Source of the DNA: Chondrilla cf. caribensis
Taxonomy: Eukaryota > Porifera > Demospongiae > Chondrillida > Chondrillidae
Direction of reading: 5' to 3'
Length of the DNA: 64,000 nucleotides
NCBI GenBank assembly: GCA_964020155.1
Contig: OZ026558.1
Location: forward strand, 2,409,663 to 2,473,662
A program made the translations under genes and the position numbers. Below are positions 48,641 through 61,843 of this stretch, piece by piece; position 1 is the stretch's first letter; the number at the start of each line of letters is the position of its first letter. The notes under the pieces were generated by a model. It saw nothing but the letters and a program-made list of their open reading frames with translations. It ran no database searches and was not told the DNA's origin.

Positions 48641-50387
48641 ATATACAGTCGTTGGTATGAACAGTTGAATCGATTCTACAGTCGCCTGCCTACAGTATAC
48701 ACTGAGGATACCTCAACACCGAATGTAGAATTTAATCATTTAGCTACAGTACAGCGTCGCTGTTATGGAGCCAAGAGGGGTAAAGATATCACTGAGTTCC
48801 TGGATGCCACCATCCACGGCATAGATGGGTACTACGAGAAGGCAGAGAAGGTGGAATACAAGGACATTCTCAACTGCGGCAAAGTCACTTCAGGAAAGCG
48901 TGTGGTCATCAGCGGTGCACCTGGGTGCGGCAAGACAACCCTCTCGCGTAAACTATGCCAAGACCTGTACTCCCAAGCTCTCTCCAACCAGTATCGTCTG
49001 GTGCTACTGGTAGAGCTCCGCAAGCTAAAGGTGTTGCTCAGTGATGCCAAGGGAGACATCGATACAACATTTGAAAATACCCAAGAAGGCAATGGTCTCC
49101 AGTTCCTCCTGGGAATATCGGGAGCTTCTGACACTGCACAATTGTGTGAGAAAATCCAGGAGAATGAAGGGGAAGGTGTCGCCCTCATTCTGGATGGCTT
49201 TGATGAGGTTGCAGATCATCTTGGCAAATCCCCTTTCCTAAGTGATCTCCTATCGGTCGAGGAGCGTTTCCTCAGTGAATGCGATGTGTTTGTCACCACT
49301 CGACCTTCCCGATGTCCGGATCTCCTGTCTCTGATGAAGCGACCCCATTGTCATGTTGAAATTCTTGGATTCACCGACACAGACATCGACCAGTACATCC
49401 AGCACTATTTCCAAGAAGCGTATCGAGCCAATAAGGAAGAAGCAGAGCGTCGATCCAAGGAGGTCATTCAAAGGCTAAACAGTCTTTCTGTAGTTCGTGG
49501 GATGTGTCGTATTCCCATGGTTTTGAAAATTGTCTGCAAAGTCCAGGATCACCTCGGGAGTACCCCTCTTCCCGAGACGGTAAGCGGCATTTTCTCAGCA
49601 TATATCTGTCACCAGTTGGTGGAATACCTGGTCTGGACATCTCAGGTCACTGGTGCTCCAATCGAGGATGTACTGAATGTCCCGATTGATCTATTTCCTG
49701 GATTCTATGCCCTCTGCAAGGTAGCATACAACTGCTGCAGTGACAAGAATGGTCAGCGTCTGATTTTCACTGAGGACAACTTGAAAGATGTGAAGGATCA
49801 TTTGGACAAGCGAGGCAGCATCTACAACCTCCTGTTCTCTGAGCGTGTGGACAAGACTGCCCCATCAGCAGGACATCTCTATCAGTTCAACCACAAAACG
49901 GTACAGGAAACATTAGCTGCCATCCACATTGCCAAACAGAGCGCGGCCGATCAGCAGCAAATTTGGAAAAGTGAGTTTGGACGTCCAGAAATGGCCGAGG
50001 TCTGGAAGATCTACTGTGGAATCACCAGACTGAAATGGGTAGACTTAATTGGTCTCAGTCAATCAAGTTTATCACAGCTTGCCCGAGATGCTGGTGTTCC
50101 CTCTTATGTCGATGATAAGGTTGTGATGACCTCACTCTTTGAAGCCGACAACCCATCAGTATCTGCCAGGGTTCTTCCAGCGCTATTGAAGAACTCCATC
50201 AGTTTTAGAGTGAGGTCCCCTTATGATCTACAGTTTGTCCAGTCTACAGTCCAGAACCACCACACACTTGAAACACTATCACTGAGGGGTGATGAGATGC
50301 ATCCACTTGGGGTGGACAACCTGGCCAGCACTGTGTTTGTGCACAAGAATCTAAGAAAGTTGGAATTGACTAATTTCCACCCAAATG
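48641..50387 (+). CDS. NLR-B NACHT exon
   Basis: A 1747-base exon, the same length as in NLR-A, from acceptor cccatacag to AATG/GTAGGT. Contains linker YSRWYEQLNRFYSRLPTVY, NACHT NTPase (P-loop GAPGCGKTT, Walker B DGFDE, sensor TTRP), helical regions and the first LRR-like segment. Roughly nineteen of twenty residues match NLR-A by eye, with differences concentrated in the LRR-like end. The frame past 50387 is intron. Confidence 0.92.
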
Positions 50388-53300
50388 GTAGGTGTGTGGT
50401 TATAATACTACTGTATTGTATGTCTGTAATCTTGAGTCTGGTATTGCATGATATGAACTGGTACAAGTTGTGCACAAGACTACATTTCATTGTGGGGCCC
50501 TGCTATTTGGAACTCCTGATTGGAGAATGTTGAGACTTTACATGTTTACCAGTGAACTGTGTACCCACGTTTCTGTATTTCCACATATCAATTAGCTGCT
50601 CCACATTCTGTTGTAGTGGACTGTATATAGCAAGTGCTATTGTTCTTAATTTTGTGTTTGACAGATTGGGGAATATTTGAAAGCAGATTCAATGATCCAC
50701 ATAACTTGAAGACCATTGCATTAGAGGATGCACCTGTGGATACAGTACTGGCTGTTCTCTCAGGAAGAGTCGAGGAGGTGGAGCTTAACCTTCGTTCAAT
50801 GAGTGTAAGACATTCAGATCTCTGCATGATGGTTTATAGACGTTGTGATATTATTAGATTATCATTACAATTTCTGTCCCAACATGACAACCACTTGTCC
50901 TAGATCTCCTTTAAGATGCTACTTTATTTGAGATGGGTTTACACCCTACTTGCCCTTCTTGAGGGTACATGTGGATAAGACTCTACAATCCCTGACACTC
51001 CTCAAATCCTGTTCAAACACACACAACAATCCCGAGTAACAGTCAGAAGATGACCAAGAAGAGTTGAGTAGTAATTTTATAATAGACCAGCTCTGCTCGT
51101 ATTCAACCCAAATCTACACTGTATAGTTGTGATGCTGTTTGTTGATTGCTATGAATTTCAAAATAATATTATTGTCAAAATTAATGTTATCAATACTCAT
51201 CACTTGAGGAGAAATGGCTTTAAACCAATCAAACATTCTCCTACTTGATATGTATGTACACATTGCATTACAGTTCATTCTCAGTCACAATGCACATGCA
51301 CGGTCACAATAGCACAACAGTGGTGGAATGTTTAGCCTTGAGTCTTCAACATTAAGAAGAACGGTGATAAAATGGTTCATGAAGAATGGTGTATTGTGAC
51401 TGGGTACATTGTGACTGAGAATGAACTGCATTGCAGTATGTACATAAGTATCAAGTTGGAGTTGAGCATCAAGTCTCAGTATTTCAACAGGAATATTGCT
51501 GTTGTCAATCACCATCCACTGAAGCCCCTTAAGTGCTGTTCTATTGTAGACAATTGACCATTTCAATGGTCGGGTAATGGCTCATCACCATTTTACTGAT
51601 TATCAATTTGACCCCGCCCCTCACAAAACCTTCATAATAACCCCAAGACCCTTTTACGACAATAAATAAAAGAGGAATAGATTTTACACCAGACTATTCT
51701 GTTATGTACATCTAGTGCAGTAAACCTTGTATACATGTATTGCTGTAGGAAGTGAAGTATGGCAATAAAGATTGGAGGAGAATTGATCATGCTGTGAAAG
51801 CTAACAGAAGTTTGAGGTCATTTGGTGTTGATTGTCAATACAGTAGAATTCCCCCACCATTCAGTGTTACTCCCCCACCAGCCTCATTTATTGACCACCT
51901 TGGCATAAATGAGACCCTTAAGAATATCAACTGCAAAATTTGGGACAGCGATGGGCATAATATATATTATTATAGATATTCTGGTGAGTCAAGAGCAAAC
52001 CATTCCATGTGTATTGGTTTCAGTTTCAGTTTTAAAATGGTAACAATCATTCACAGATATACCAGACAACTCTCTGAAGTCCCTGTTAGTTCCACGTGAA
52101 AAGTGTTCAGTGAAGATGGAGTTAACTCCTAGACAGTGGTGTGCTGTTCTTTCAGGATTGAAGGATGCCAAAACATTGAAGGAACTGGATGTTGACATTC
52201 CACAAGTAAGACTGTAGTCAGTACAACCTGTAATACAGTACGTATTGAGTGATCATGATTATTTATGTACATTCTTGCATTAGGTTCCTTTCAGCCTTCA
52301 TAGAGAGGACATCTCCTCAACTGAAATAGCCGCAATAGAGGAAACAGTAGCCACAAGTGACCAGCTGGTCAAGGTTGGTGTTGGATGTGGAAAAAAGGTG
52401 AGTGGTATTCCTTAAGGTGTACTGGACCTCATACCATCTTGTATTGTGATATTGTTGTTTGTTTGTAGATGTCAGATCTTATGCTGTCGATAGTGAAAGG
52501 AGTCTCCAGGAACAGGAACATATCTGAACTTGGGATCAACTATCAGGTTAGTACATATGTGAATAGGGATTCTGAACTGCATTGTTCATGTCCTTTGGTT
52601 GAGTGTAACCTTTGATTACTTGATAGCATGTATAATCACAGTTTGCTTCATGTTGCTTCAATGTACATTTGATCCCCGAGGGTCATCTCCAGTAGTGTGA
52701 AGCTTTCCAACAAACTCCATTTCCTATTACATCACTTCCTGTTGTGTCACTTCACTTCCTAAAGCCGAGCACATGAGTCTTCATGTGCATAGTATGTGTT
52801 GCTTGTCTGGTTGACCCACTCCCTGGTAGTCCCTTCATAGTCTCAGATAACTCAGACCAATTTCAACTCCAATTTTATAATTGTTACTGTGCTACTCTCC
52901 CAGTGAGAAAGGGTCATACCTCATCTGTGCGCCAAATCAGATTGCAGAAATGCTTTTATGCCCATAAAAATGTAAACAAACCCGAATGGTGGTACCTTTC
53001 CAGTATGAAAGTGTAGTTTGACTATCATTCAGTATGCTGCTGCATATGATTTGGACTTTTTGACACACATAGCAAATTGAATAAGATTCTTCCAAAAGTA
53101 CTCAATTTTTTTAACTAGACATTGTGCATGAGCAACTTTTCCACCTTAGAATGTGATATGCAATATGACTGTGATTTGCTATCATAGACTCCCAGTACAG
53201 AGATATGTAGCTACATGATGAGACCAGGGCTTTTCTCACTGGGACATAGTCCCAATTTGAAAATTTGGGATGAGAATGGATCTGCATGGTCTATGCAAGA

Positions 53301-56300
53301 CTAGGTTCTTCATTACAGTGTAGACATAGCATGTTGTCTTCAAGTGGTATGAATTGAATTCCTGTGACATATCCATCTTCGTTCACTTATCAAGGTCATC
53401 TTACAATCTGAATTGCACCTTCCCCTATGAGTACCAAAATCATCATAAGCCCTATCATCTCCAATAACCACCTTCCATGGGGATAGTGCATGAAAATGAA
53501 AATAATTGCTGGACCTTACTTCTTGCTCCGCCCACGCATGAAAATGATAATTTGTGTCTAGAGGCTAGACTAGGTCATATTGTGTATGACATATATGACA
53601 TTATACATGTGATCATGTTATATCTCAGCTACTACTCAGCTATAGACTCCCAGTACAAAGATATGTAACTACATGATGAGACCAAACCCTTTCTCACTGG
53701 GACAAAGTCCCAATTTGAAAATTTGGGGATGAGAATGAGTCTGGGCTATACCAGACTAGGTACTTCAATGGCAGTGTAGACACAGCATGTTGTCTTCAAG
53801 TGGTATGAATTGAATTCCTGTGACATGTTATATCTCAGCTACATTCAGTATGTGCACTATATTATGTTCAATTTGTAGTATTACGTACTTGAAGTTCTGA
53901 ATTGTTATTATGTATTATCCTTACACACTGGTAGGATCGGTCAGGAGAACATTGGCACTTTCTTTTGGAGACTTTGGCACACACTGACCACATTACTCGT
54001 TTGAGGCTGACATGTTACTCCGATCATCTTCCTCCACTACTAGGTGAGACTTGTATGTAACTAAGTACGTATGTTTAGATTGTGCAATGCTAGTTCCCCT
54101 CACAGATGTTCAATGACACCATTTATTGATGAGAAGAATACCAAAACTGATTATTTGATCCCAATTGTGTGCACACAGTCAGGTGTGGATCATTCTCCAT
54201 GATATAAACCATCCCAATCCCATTTCTGACTGAGTGGTACAGTACACACTATACCTATTCTGCCCACTCTACTTTTAACCTTCTACTCAGTAAAGTTTCC
54301 ACTGCATGGTACTACAGTATAGTGTTTGGTTCCACTCTGTACAGGTGACAATTGGTGTCAACTCATCATAGATGGTCCAATGTCTAGACCTGTGTGTCAC
54401 CTTAAGGTATTACTAACCCCATCTGAATGGGGAGTGTTGCTCAGTAGAGTACATCATGCTGAACAACTGGAAGAACTCAGTTTGGGAATTGACATAGTGA
54501 GTGTATATTCCACTGGTACATTGTGTTTGTGTGGTCAAGTGTGTACATGTACTTTTATTGCTTGCCTTCTGTGTATCTGGCAATAGAATGATTTTTAGCT
54601 GTTCCCAACATTTGTACATGTTGTTTGTGGTTGTGTGTATGCTGGATTGTAGGTTTGTAACCATGCATGTGTGTATTTGTCCGAATGTGCATTTGTAATT
54701 TTGCATGTGTGTACATGTGCATGTATACATATCTATGCTTGTCCATATTGTGTGTGACACTGTGTACGTGCATGTTCTTGTATCCTGTTGAGTTGGCGTA
54801 TCAAAAGGAAAAGTGTGCACATAATATTATATGTCATACATGCACACTTCCCTTGATATGTGCACAGCAGGTAACTGAGGTCAATTAGTTGATCTTCAAC
54901 ACCTGTCTCAAGGGCAAACATCATAACAATGACACATGCATTCAATAAACATTACAACATGAGAACGTCATTAGTGCTGTTTTCACTGAAATGGTCAGAC
55001 TCTCTTGTCTCATAATATTATACTCAACTATAGCTCATAGATGGCTTTTGTATTATATTACAAAAAAATATAACATATTTGTGACCTATTGTTTATTCTG
55101 TCAGATCTGGGGATCTCATGATGATGTTGATGATGTTGTTGTTAGAAGAGTGGAAGATGTATGGTCTAATTGTACTTTGAAGAAAGTGAACCTTGAGTTT
55201 GGGGTAGGTTTGCAGTTATTCATAACTGACTATGTTTTGTTATGATGTATAATTGTGTGTTCCTCTAATTATTAGTTCAGTAATGTGATCCGGCTGTCAT
55301 TGCATAATCATTATAGTGACATAAAAAAACCAATGCATAATCTTTTGGGTGCTGTGATGAGAGGAATTACTGCCAACAACAATGATGACAACTTTGTTTT
55401 GAAAGGATGGAGTCGCAAACTGAACAAAGATCATCTCTTATCACAACTTGGTCAGGAACATGTGAAGCAGTTTGAGGTTGTAGAGAGGGGTAATGTCACT
55501 TACTTTATATCACGTCCTCATGCTTCAACTGGTGAGTTGTGTGTGTTGATGTATTGACAATGTTGTTGTTGACCATGTTATTGTGTGTTTCTCTTCAGAG
55601 AATGTGGAAAGTTCCCTGAACTCTGAGAAGTCCTCCTCTGAAGTTGTTCCAGTTGATCTCCCATCTCCTCACGACCCACCAGGTATGTTGTATGTCACAA
55701 TATGAGAGGACATTGTAGTCTGTAGGACTCCTTGAGTAACCTCTTCCACATTTGATCAACCATTGTAAGATCTTCACATCTTATGTTCCAGTACTTCTAT
55801 TGTGTGCACCAATAAGTCTAATCCAGTCTCACTTCTACTCAATCTAGTGCAATGTCTACACAATGGGTTCAGTATGTAACCATGTATTATGCTGTACATT
55901 GTGAGTATGTATGTACGTGAGTGTGTGTGTGCCTGCCATGTATGCCTTCATGTCTGTGTGTTGTTGTATTTCAGTATATGTACATGGATATGTCACTACA
56001 TGTACTTGTCTACATACTCACTACATGTACTTGTCTACATACTCACTACATGTACTTGTCTACATACTCACTACATGTACTTGTCTACATACTCACTACA
56101 TGTACCTGTCTACATACTCACTAGATGTACTTGTCTACATATTCACTACATGTACTTGTCTACATACTCACTACATGTACTTGTCTACATACTCACTACA
56201 TGTACCTGTCTACAGGTGTTCAAAGTGAGGTCATTTCTACTGATCCTAAGATAGCACCAGTCACTGATCAACCCTCAGTCTATGGTGAGCTAACACACTC

Positions 56301-57688
56301 TGGACAGATGGTCCAACCATACAATTGTTAGTTACTATTTTAAGACATCAACTGTATCGTATGTACACTACACATACTAGTATATGTCACTTGAGGAGTC
56401 CAGTGATGAGGGTGTGAACACACTGTGTAACACACCCCACCATCATGGTGGACCTTACCATGTACTGTGTATGAACCTCAACCTCACATTGGATTGTGCA
56501 TGTGTACTGTGCAAACCTCTATGATCTGACAGCCATTTTAGTCTTACTCTCTTGACCACCCAACAATGTGTTCCAACATGTCATTGAGTGTCATTTGAGT
56601 AGCTTCACTCTGTAGGACCAGGTGGTTGGGTAGGAATGAGATGTTGTAGGCTGAAGAGGGACTTTAACTATATTCATAGTCTGTGGTGCATGTATGTATA
56701 CATCCCAATCTGACCTGTTATTGTAGTCCTTTAACAGGTAGATTGAGGATAGTGGAGTGTTGGGAGTGTAGTTTGCTTCTTTGGGACGTGTTGTGAGTGT
56801 ACCCTTCTTGTGTGCAGGTGGAGGATTTGACTCTGTGGCTTTCATGGACAAGTTCAGTGAAAGGTTCCTCGATGATGTTGATTCACATGCTATTGTATTA
56901 AGACTGGAAATCAACAAAGTCATCTCGAAAAGTGTTGCTCACACCATTGAGCACTGCGCCATTGGTAGAGGAAACGAGGTGCTTTTCCTCCACCTCAAAA
57001 ACCATGCCGATCCTGACAGTATCAGTAAACTGTGTGATGTGATGAGGAGCATAGCTGGCTATCCTAGGATGAGTGAACTCGGGGGAGCTATGAAGGAGGA
57101 ATTGGACCTCCTGACCAGTACGTCTTCATGTGTTGAAATGTGGTCAGATCCTGTTTTGGATTCACAAATGTATAGTACAATGCATTGTGGAGTTTGTGCA
57201 TTCATGTATTTGTTCACATCTGTATCCCCCAACTCACTACATGTACTTGTCTACATATTCTCTACATGTACTTGTCTACATATTCACTACATGTACTTGT
57301 CTACATACTCACTACATGTACTTGTGTGCTCACAGCCTTTATATGTTGTACACAATTCTGGATACAATCTGATGCATTATCATTTTACTATTGTATTCCA
57401 ACAGATCAGATTCCATCAGATATTGGATTGCTAGCTGTTTGGAGGGAGGTTCCAAAGTGGGAACTCCCCATCAACCTTGGTTTCTCTATCACAGACGTTG
57501 ATTCACTTCGACAAGAGAGAAAGGATGGAATAGAGGCTTTGCGTATTTGGCGGAATGGGAGGTGTAAGTATGTTCCACCATCCTGGACCTCCCTACTCAA
57601 TGCTGTGGAACGTGTTGAAGGTCCCCAAGTTAGACAGAAGTTGTCGGCTAATGTGGGTATTGACAAGACCTGGACACAGTGTAAGTGA
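48641..57688 (+). CDS. NLR-B: NACHT - LRR - CARD-like - Death receptor gene (spliced)
   Basis: Exons read by eye: 48641-50387, 50665-50804, 51749-51983, 52057-52205, 52284-52397, 52469-52546, 53935-54043, 54345-54496, 55105-55203, 55276-55531, 55599-55682, 56216-56284, 56818-57117, 57405-57688. All borders are GT-AG, phases agree throughout, and the sum is 1271 codons plus stop. The NACHT motifs are as in NLR-A: GAPGCGKTT (92-100), LILDGFDEV, TTRPSR. LRR exons include LETLAHTDHITRLRLTCYSD and WGVLLSRVHHAEQLEELSLG. A Ser/Pro linker follows, then a CARD-like exon and a Death exon. A consensus GTAAGT sits eight bases before the TGA, so an alternative splice onward is possible. The 5' start before 48641 is not certain. 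AATAAA at 58294 is a likely poly(A) signal. Confidence 0.82.
53619..53840 (+). repeat. Second copy of an intronic segment, NLR-B only
   Basis: The stretch TATAGACTCCCAGTACA...TGAATTCCTGTGACAT repeats 53185-53370 about 455 bases further on. NLR-A has a single copy (14855-15040), so this duplication is later than the gene duplication. Confidence 0.75.
55992..56215 (+). repeat. 25-bp minisatellite, array 3, at the acceptor of NLR-B exon 12
   Basis: About nine clean 25-bp units (against six in NLR-A), ending in the splice acceptor of the exon at 56216. Confidence 0.92.
56818..57117 (+). CDS. NLR-B CARD-like (death-fold) exon
   Basis: A symmetric phase 1-1 exon of exactly 300 bases. It encodes an all-helical domain: FMDKFSERFLDDVDSHAIVL, LEINKVISKSVAHTIEHCA, FLHLKNHADPDSISKLCDVM and SIAGYPRMSELGGAMKEELD. 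The pattern of a short helix bundle with LxxHLxxxxD and GYP(R/K)M followed by LG suggests a CARD or related death-fold module. This rests on pattern only. Because it is symmetric it can be gained or lost without shifting frame, and NLR-A lacks it. A frame-shifted remnant lies at 1050-1277. Confidence 0.6.
57230..57325 (+). repeat. 25-bp minisatellite, array 4, between the CARD-like and Death exons
   Basis: Nearly four units. The corresponding array in the relic at 1412-1660 has about ten, so copy number varies between paralogues. Confidence 0.9.
57405..57688 (+). CDS. NLR-B Death-domain exon (C terminus)
   Basis: Phase-1 exon after ttccaacag. Death-fold landmarks are GLLAVWREVPKWELPINLG, DVDSLRQERKDGIEALRIW, then PPSWTSLLNAVERVEGPQV and RQKL. 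Ends TWTQCK and TGA. Expected to pair with death-fold adaptors in apoptosis or NF-kB-type signalling (family knowledge). The GTAAGT near its end could serve as a donor. Confidence 0.8.
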
Positions 57689-58293
57689 AGTCAATGTATG
57701 TACTTGTAGTCATTATCCACTTTGTTGCTGTGGATTGTGCGAGTGAGTGGGTGTACTCCTGTATTCTTGTCCATCTATGTGTGGTGTACGTCTATGTGCA
57801 GTGTACATTTATGTGTGGTGTACATCTATGTGTGGTGTACTTTTTACATCTACGTATGTTTGTCCCGATATCCTACTCCTCCCATGCACCCAGAGAATAC
57901 CCCTCTTCTACCCCCTGTGTCCCCTCTGTACTGTCCACTACATGCAGTCCTGGTCACCTCACATGAAGTACACTAGTGCTATGTCATTGTGTGGTCTCAT
58001 GGGCTGGCCCACATCCCCTCCACTGCTCATACTGTAGACATTGTCAGTGTTGTATTGAGTCTATTATATCCACACAGGAATCCTGATGAGACATGGAGTT
58101 TGAGAATTTGCCTTTTTCTACAATAATAATAATTGTAGAGAACTATTAAATAGATTATTTAATTTTCCTGTTCTGTAGTATGTATTATTGCGTAACATAT
58201 TATTATTATCAATAATATAATTATTATGTTAGTTTTGTATATTTCTTATCATGATTGTTACATAATATTATTATGATAAATAATTATAAGTGA

Positions 58294-58299
58294 AATAAA
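58294..58299 (+). promoter_or_regulatory. Polyadenylation signal of NLR-B
   Basis: AATAAA about 600 bases past the stop, in AT-rich sequence homologous in part to the flank of the relic at 2541-2570. Confidence 0.35.
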
Positions 58300-58672
58300 A
58301 ATTATTACTATACAGTATAATTCATTACATTATAATATATAATATGTAAATTAATAATAATACATACAGCTCCAATGAAGGGTATAATCTATTCTCATGA
58401 TCTGTTATGGCTTCCTGTAGTAGAGAATTGATATACGTATACACAGGAGAAAGCGCGTGACAATACGGAAACATACGGGTTCCGTCTTAAGTCTGTTATA
58501 CGGTATTAGACGGGATATCGTTGTCCACGGATACCGTTCTTACCGTCATATACGTAACCCTCGATACCGTCCTATACCGTGAAGTGACGGTCTATGGTGT
58601 ACCTAAAGTGATCGAAGATTTTCACTTTTTGTAGTCAGACAGTCTCGTAAATCGTCAACTAAATGTTCGAAT

Positions 58673-59504
58673 CCAAGCGGATGAAGATGGCAAGTGATCG
58701 TAGGTTTTCTGCCCAACGTAATCAGTCTCGAAAAGAACATACTTCAGACACCGGGAGATGTTGGGAACTGAGCAGTGATACCAGCACTTGTTAAGGCGAA
58801 AGAGATAGTTCAATCGTCGCCGAAGTTTCGCTCCGATGATCCGCTTGACATGGAGGAGGCCGAAGTAGACATGCGACCTGTTTCAGGTATGTACGTACGT
58901 ACGTAATCATAACGTGAATTCAGTGATATCATAGACACTCGTAGTTTAGAGTGTCTATGGTGATATGTAGCAAGATCCTAAACCATTTTTACAGTTGAGA
59001 TGTAGCTAATAGTGGTAACAAGGTTATCCCACGTAAAAAGATGCAAAAATGTTTTTATCTGCTAGCTTAAATATCCGTATAGCTATACTCCTAGCCTAAT
59101 TTACGTTTATATTGTGTGTGTGTGTGTGTGTGTGTGCGTGTGTGCACGTGTATATGTGGTGTGTGTGTGTGTGTGCGTGTGTGCACGTGTATATGTGGTG
59201 TGTGCGTGCATGTGCACGTGTGTATGTGGTGTGTGTGCGTGTGTACGTGTGTGTGTGCGTGTGTGCATGTGTGTATGTGGTGTGTGTGTGTGTGTGTGCA
59301 TGTGTGTGCGTGTGCGTGTGTGCACGTGTGTGCATGTGTTTGTGTGTGTGCGTGTGTATGTGTGTGTGCGTGTGCGTGTGTGCACATGTGTGTGCGTGCG
59401 CACGTGTGTGCATGTGTTTGTGTGTGTGCGTGTGTATGTGTGCGTGTGTGTGTGTGTACGTGTGTATGTGGTGTGTGTGTGTGTGCGTGTGCACGTGTGT
59501 ATGT

Positions 59505-59575
<71 letters not shown>

Positions 59576-59821
59576 GGACATTTGGAGAGGTCTGACACCA
59601 ATCATATCTATGCAGTGTGAAGTAACAGTATTATATTACATATGATCAATGGGATATACTCATGAAATATTTGGTTAATAGTTCATTTTACTGTATAATT
59701 GTAGATGGTTATGGAAGATAATGAGTCTAGCAATGAGGAAGAGGAATCACCTCTGGTGGAGGAAATAAAAGAAGACTATAAATGGGACCCAATTTTGCAA
59801 TTCTTTTTCTATTTTCAATGA
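58673..59821 (+). CDS. Putative two-exon gene inside the insertion
   Basis: The first exon-like part (58673 to about 58886, donor GTATGT) encodes a basic start ([20 protein letters not shown]). Only after a frame change does it give an acidic part ([20 protein letters not shown]), so either a frameshift or two frames are involved. The second part follows ttgtag at 59705 and reads [20 protein letters not shown], ending TGA at 59819-59821. AATAAA follows at 59931. The (GT)n array at 59113-59573 lies in the intron. No family is recognised. Confidence 0.35.
58930..58959. repeat. 11-bp hairpin CATAGACACTC/GAGTGTCTATG
   Basis: A perfect stem with an 8-base loop, related in sequence to the hairpin at 37245-37291. 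Confidence 0.7.
59113..59573 (+). repeat. (GT)n array with GC and AT substitutions
   Basis: About 460 bases built of GTGTGC, GTATGTGG and ACGTGTG variants, ending in about 60 pure GT units. Long ORFs on both strands are artefacts. Confidence 0.95.
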
Positions 59822-60096
59822 CATTGTATGAACTAAGTTTTATGTCACACCATTTGTTCATTGTAATTATTATGTGCATTATTTATTTTATGACATAATA
59901 TTGTAATGTAAATATAATTACATCATAAACAATAAAGTATAACTCGTACAGGAGAAAGTGCACGACAATACAACAACATACAGGTACTGTGTGTACTGTT
60001 ATACGATAATCCCTACATCACATTAATTATACAACTTCCTCCTATGGAAACAATAACAGCAGAATGCTTAAAATACACACCAAACATGCACATTTA

Positions 60097-60492
<396 letters not shown>

Positions 60493-60654
60493 ACAGTGAA
60501 CTTTCCATTTCTTCTTTAATGCAGCTTGGAATCAGTCTTTCTTATGGGTCCTCTATACAGGATTAGGAAAACCAAAGAATAATGATGCATGACAAAACAT
60601 TACATAAAATGTCAAAACATGGTCTAGTCAATTAATAGACTGCTTGAAAATATG

Positions 60655-61398
60655 CTGGCAACACCATGACCATTGCACACAATACAGAGATACAAAAATA
60701 CAGCATGGTGGATACAGCCTGCTCAAAGACGGGCTCTCGACACCATGTACATTGCACACAATACACAGATACAAAAATACAGCATGGTGGATACAGCCTG
60801 CTCAAAGACGGGCTCTCGACACCATGTACATTACACACAATACAGAGATACAAAAATACAGCATGGTGGATACAGCCTGCTCAAAGACGGGCTCTCGACA
60901 CCATGTACATTGCACACAATACACAGATACCAAAGTACAGTATGGTGGATACAGCCTGCTCAAAGACGGGCTCTCGACACCATGTACATTACACACAATA
61001 CAGAGATACAAAAATACAGCATGGTGGATACAGCCTGCTCAAAGACGGGCTCTCGACACCATGTACATTGCACACAATACAGAGATACCAAAGTACAGTA
61101 TGGTGGATACAGCCTGCTCAAAGACGGGCTCTCGACACCATGTAAATTACACACAATACAGAGATACAAAAATACAGCATGGTGGATACAGCCTGCTCAA
61201 AGACAGGCTCTCGACACCATGTACATTGCACACAATACACAGATACAAAAATACAGCATGGTGGATACAGCCTGCTCAAAGACGGGCTCTCGACACCATG
61301 TACATTACACACAATACACAGATACAAAAATACAGCATGGTGGATACAGCCTGCTCAAAGACGGGCTCTCGGCACCATGTACATAGCACACAATACAA
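60655..61398 (+). repeat. 79-bp satellite, about 9.4 units, dimeric higher order
   Basis: Each unit runs CACCATGTACATT(G/A)CACAC...CAGCATGGTGGATACAGCC...GACGGGCTCTCGA. The units start at 60662, 60741, 60820 and so on, every 79 bases. ATTGCACAC and ATTACACAC alternate from the second unit on, giving a 158-bp dimer. All three plus frames stay open across the array (ORFs up to 270 codons), because the unit has no stop and 79 is not a multiple of 3. No known domain. Confidence 0.93.
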
Positions 61399-61843
61399 AA
61401 TGAAAATATTATATTCTAAATATAGCTTAAAATACAATCACAATCTCATACAATAATAATATTATTAAATTTACTAAACTAAAAGTATAATAGGCATTTC
61501 TTGATGGACGCTTACCAGTTGCTAGCACTCGCGCTGTTAATCATGACGACGAAAAATGGAATACCGTCAAACGAGATTGATGAATAAGAAGTCCAGCTGG
61601 AGATGAAACTTCGAAATGCTGTCTAGCGATCCAGTTATTCTTTCAACTAAAACTACCCTACAGTCTGCGGTAAAGGCCTGTTCCCCGCGTAAATAGGCAA
61701 TATAAATTTCACGCCCATGCTCAGTTGGATTGCGCGGGATACTTGAGTTCATTCAGAGGGGCGTACACATTTCTAGTCGAAAGTGTTCTCTCAGACTCCA
61801 CAGTTTTATTCGACACCATTGTCATCGCGCGATCATGGATTAA

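Noticed and set aside
58083..58110. Second hammerhead candidate (CTGATGAG at 58084)
   Set aside because: No GAAA box or pairing stems follow.
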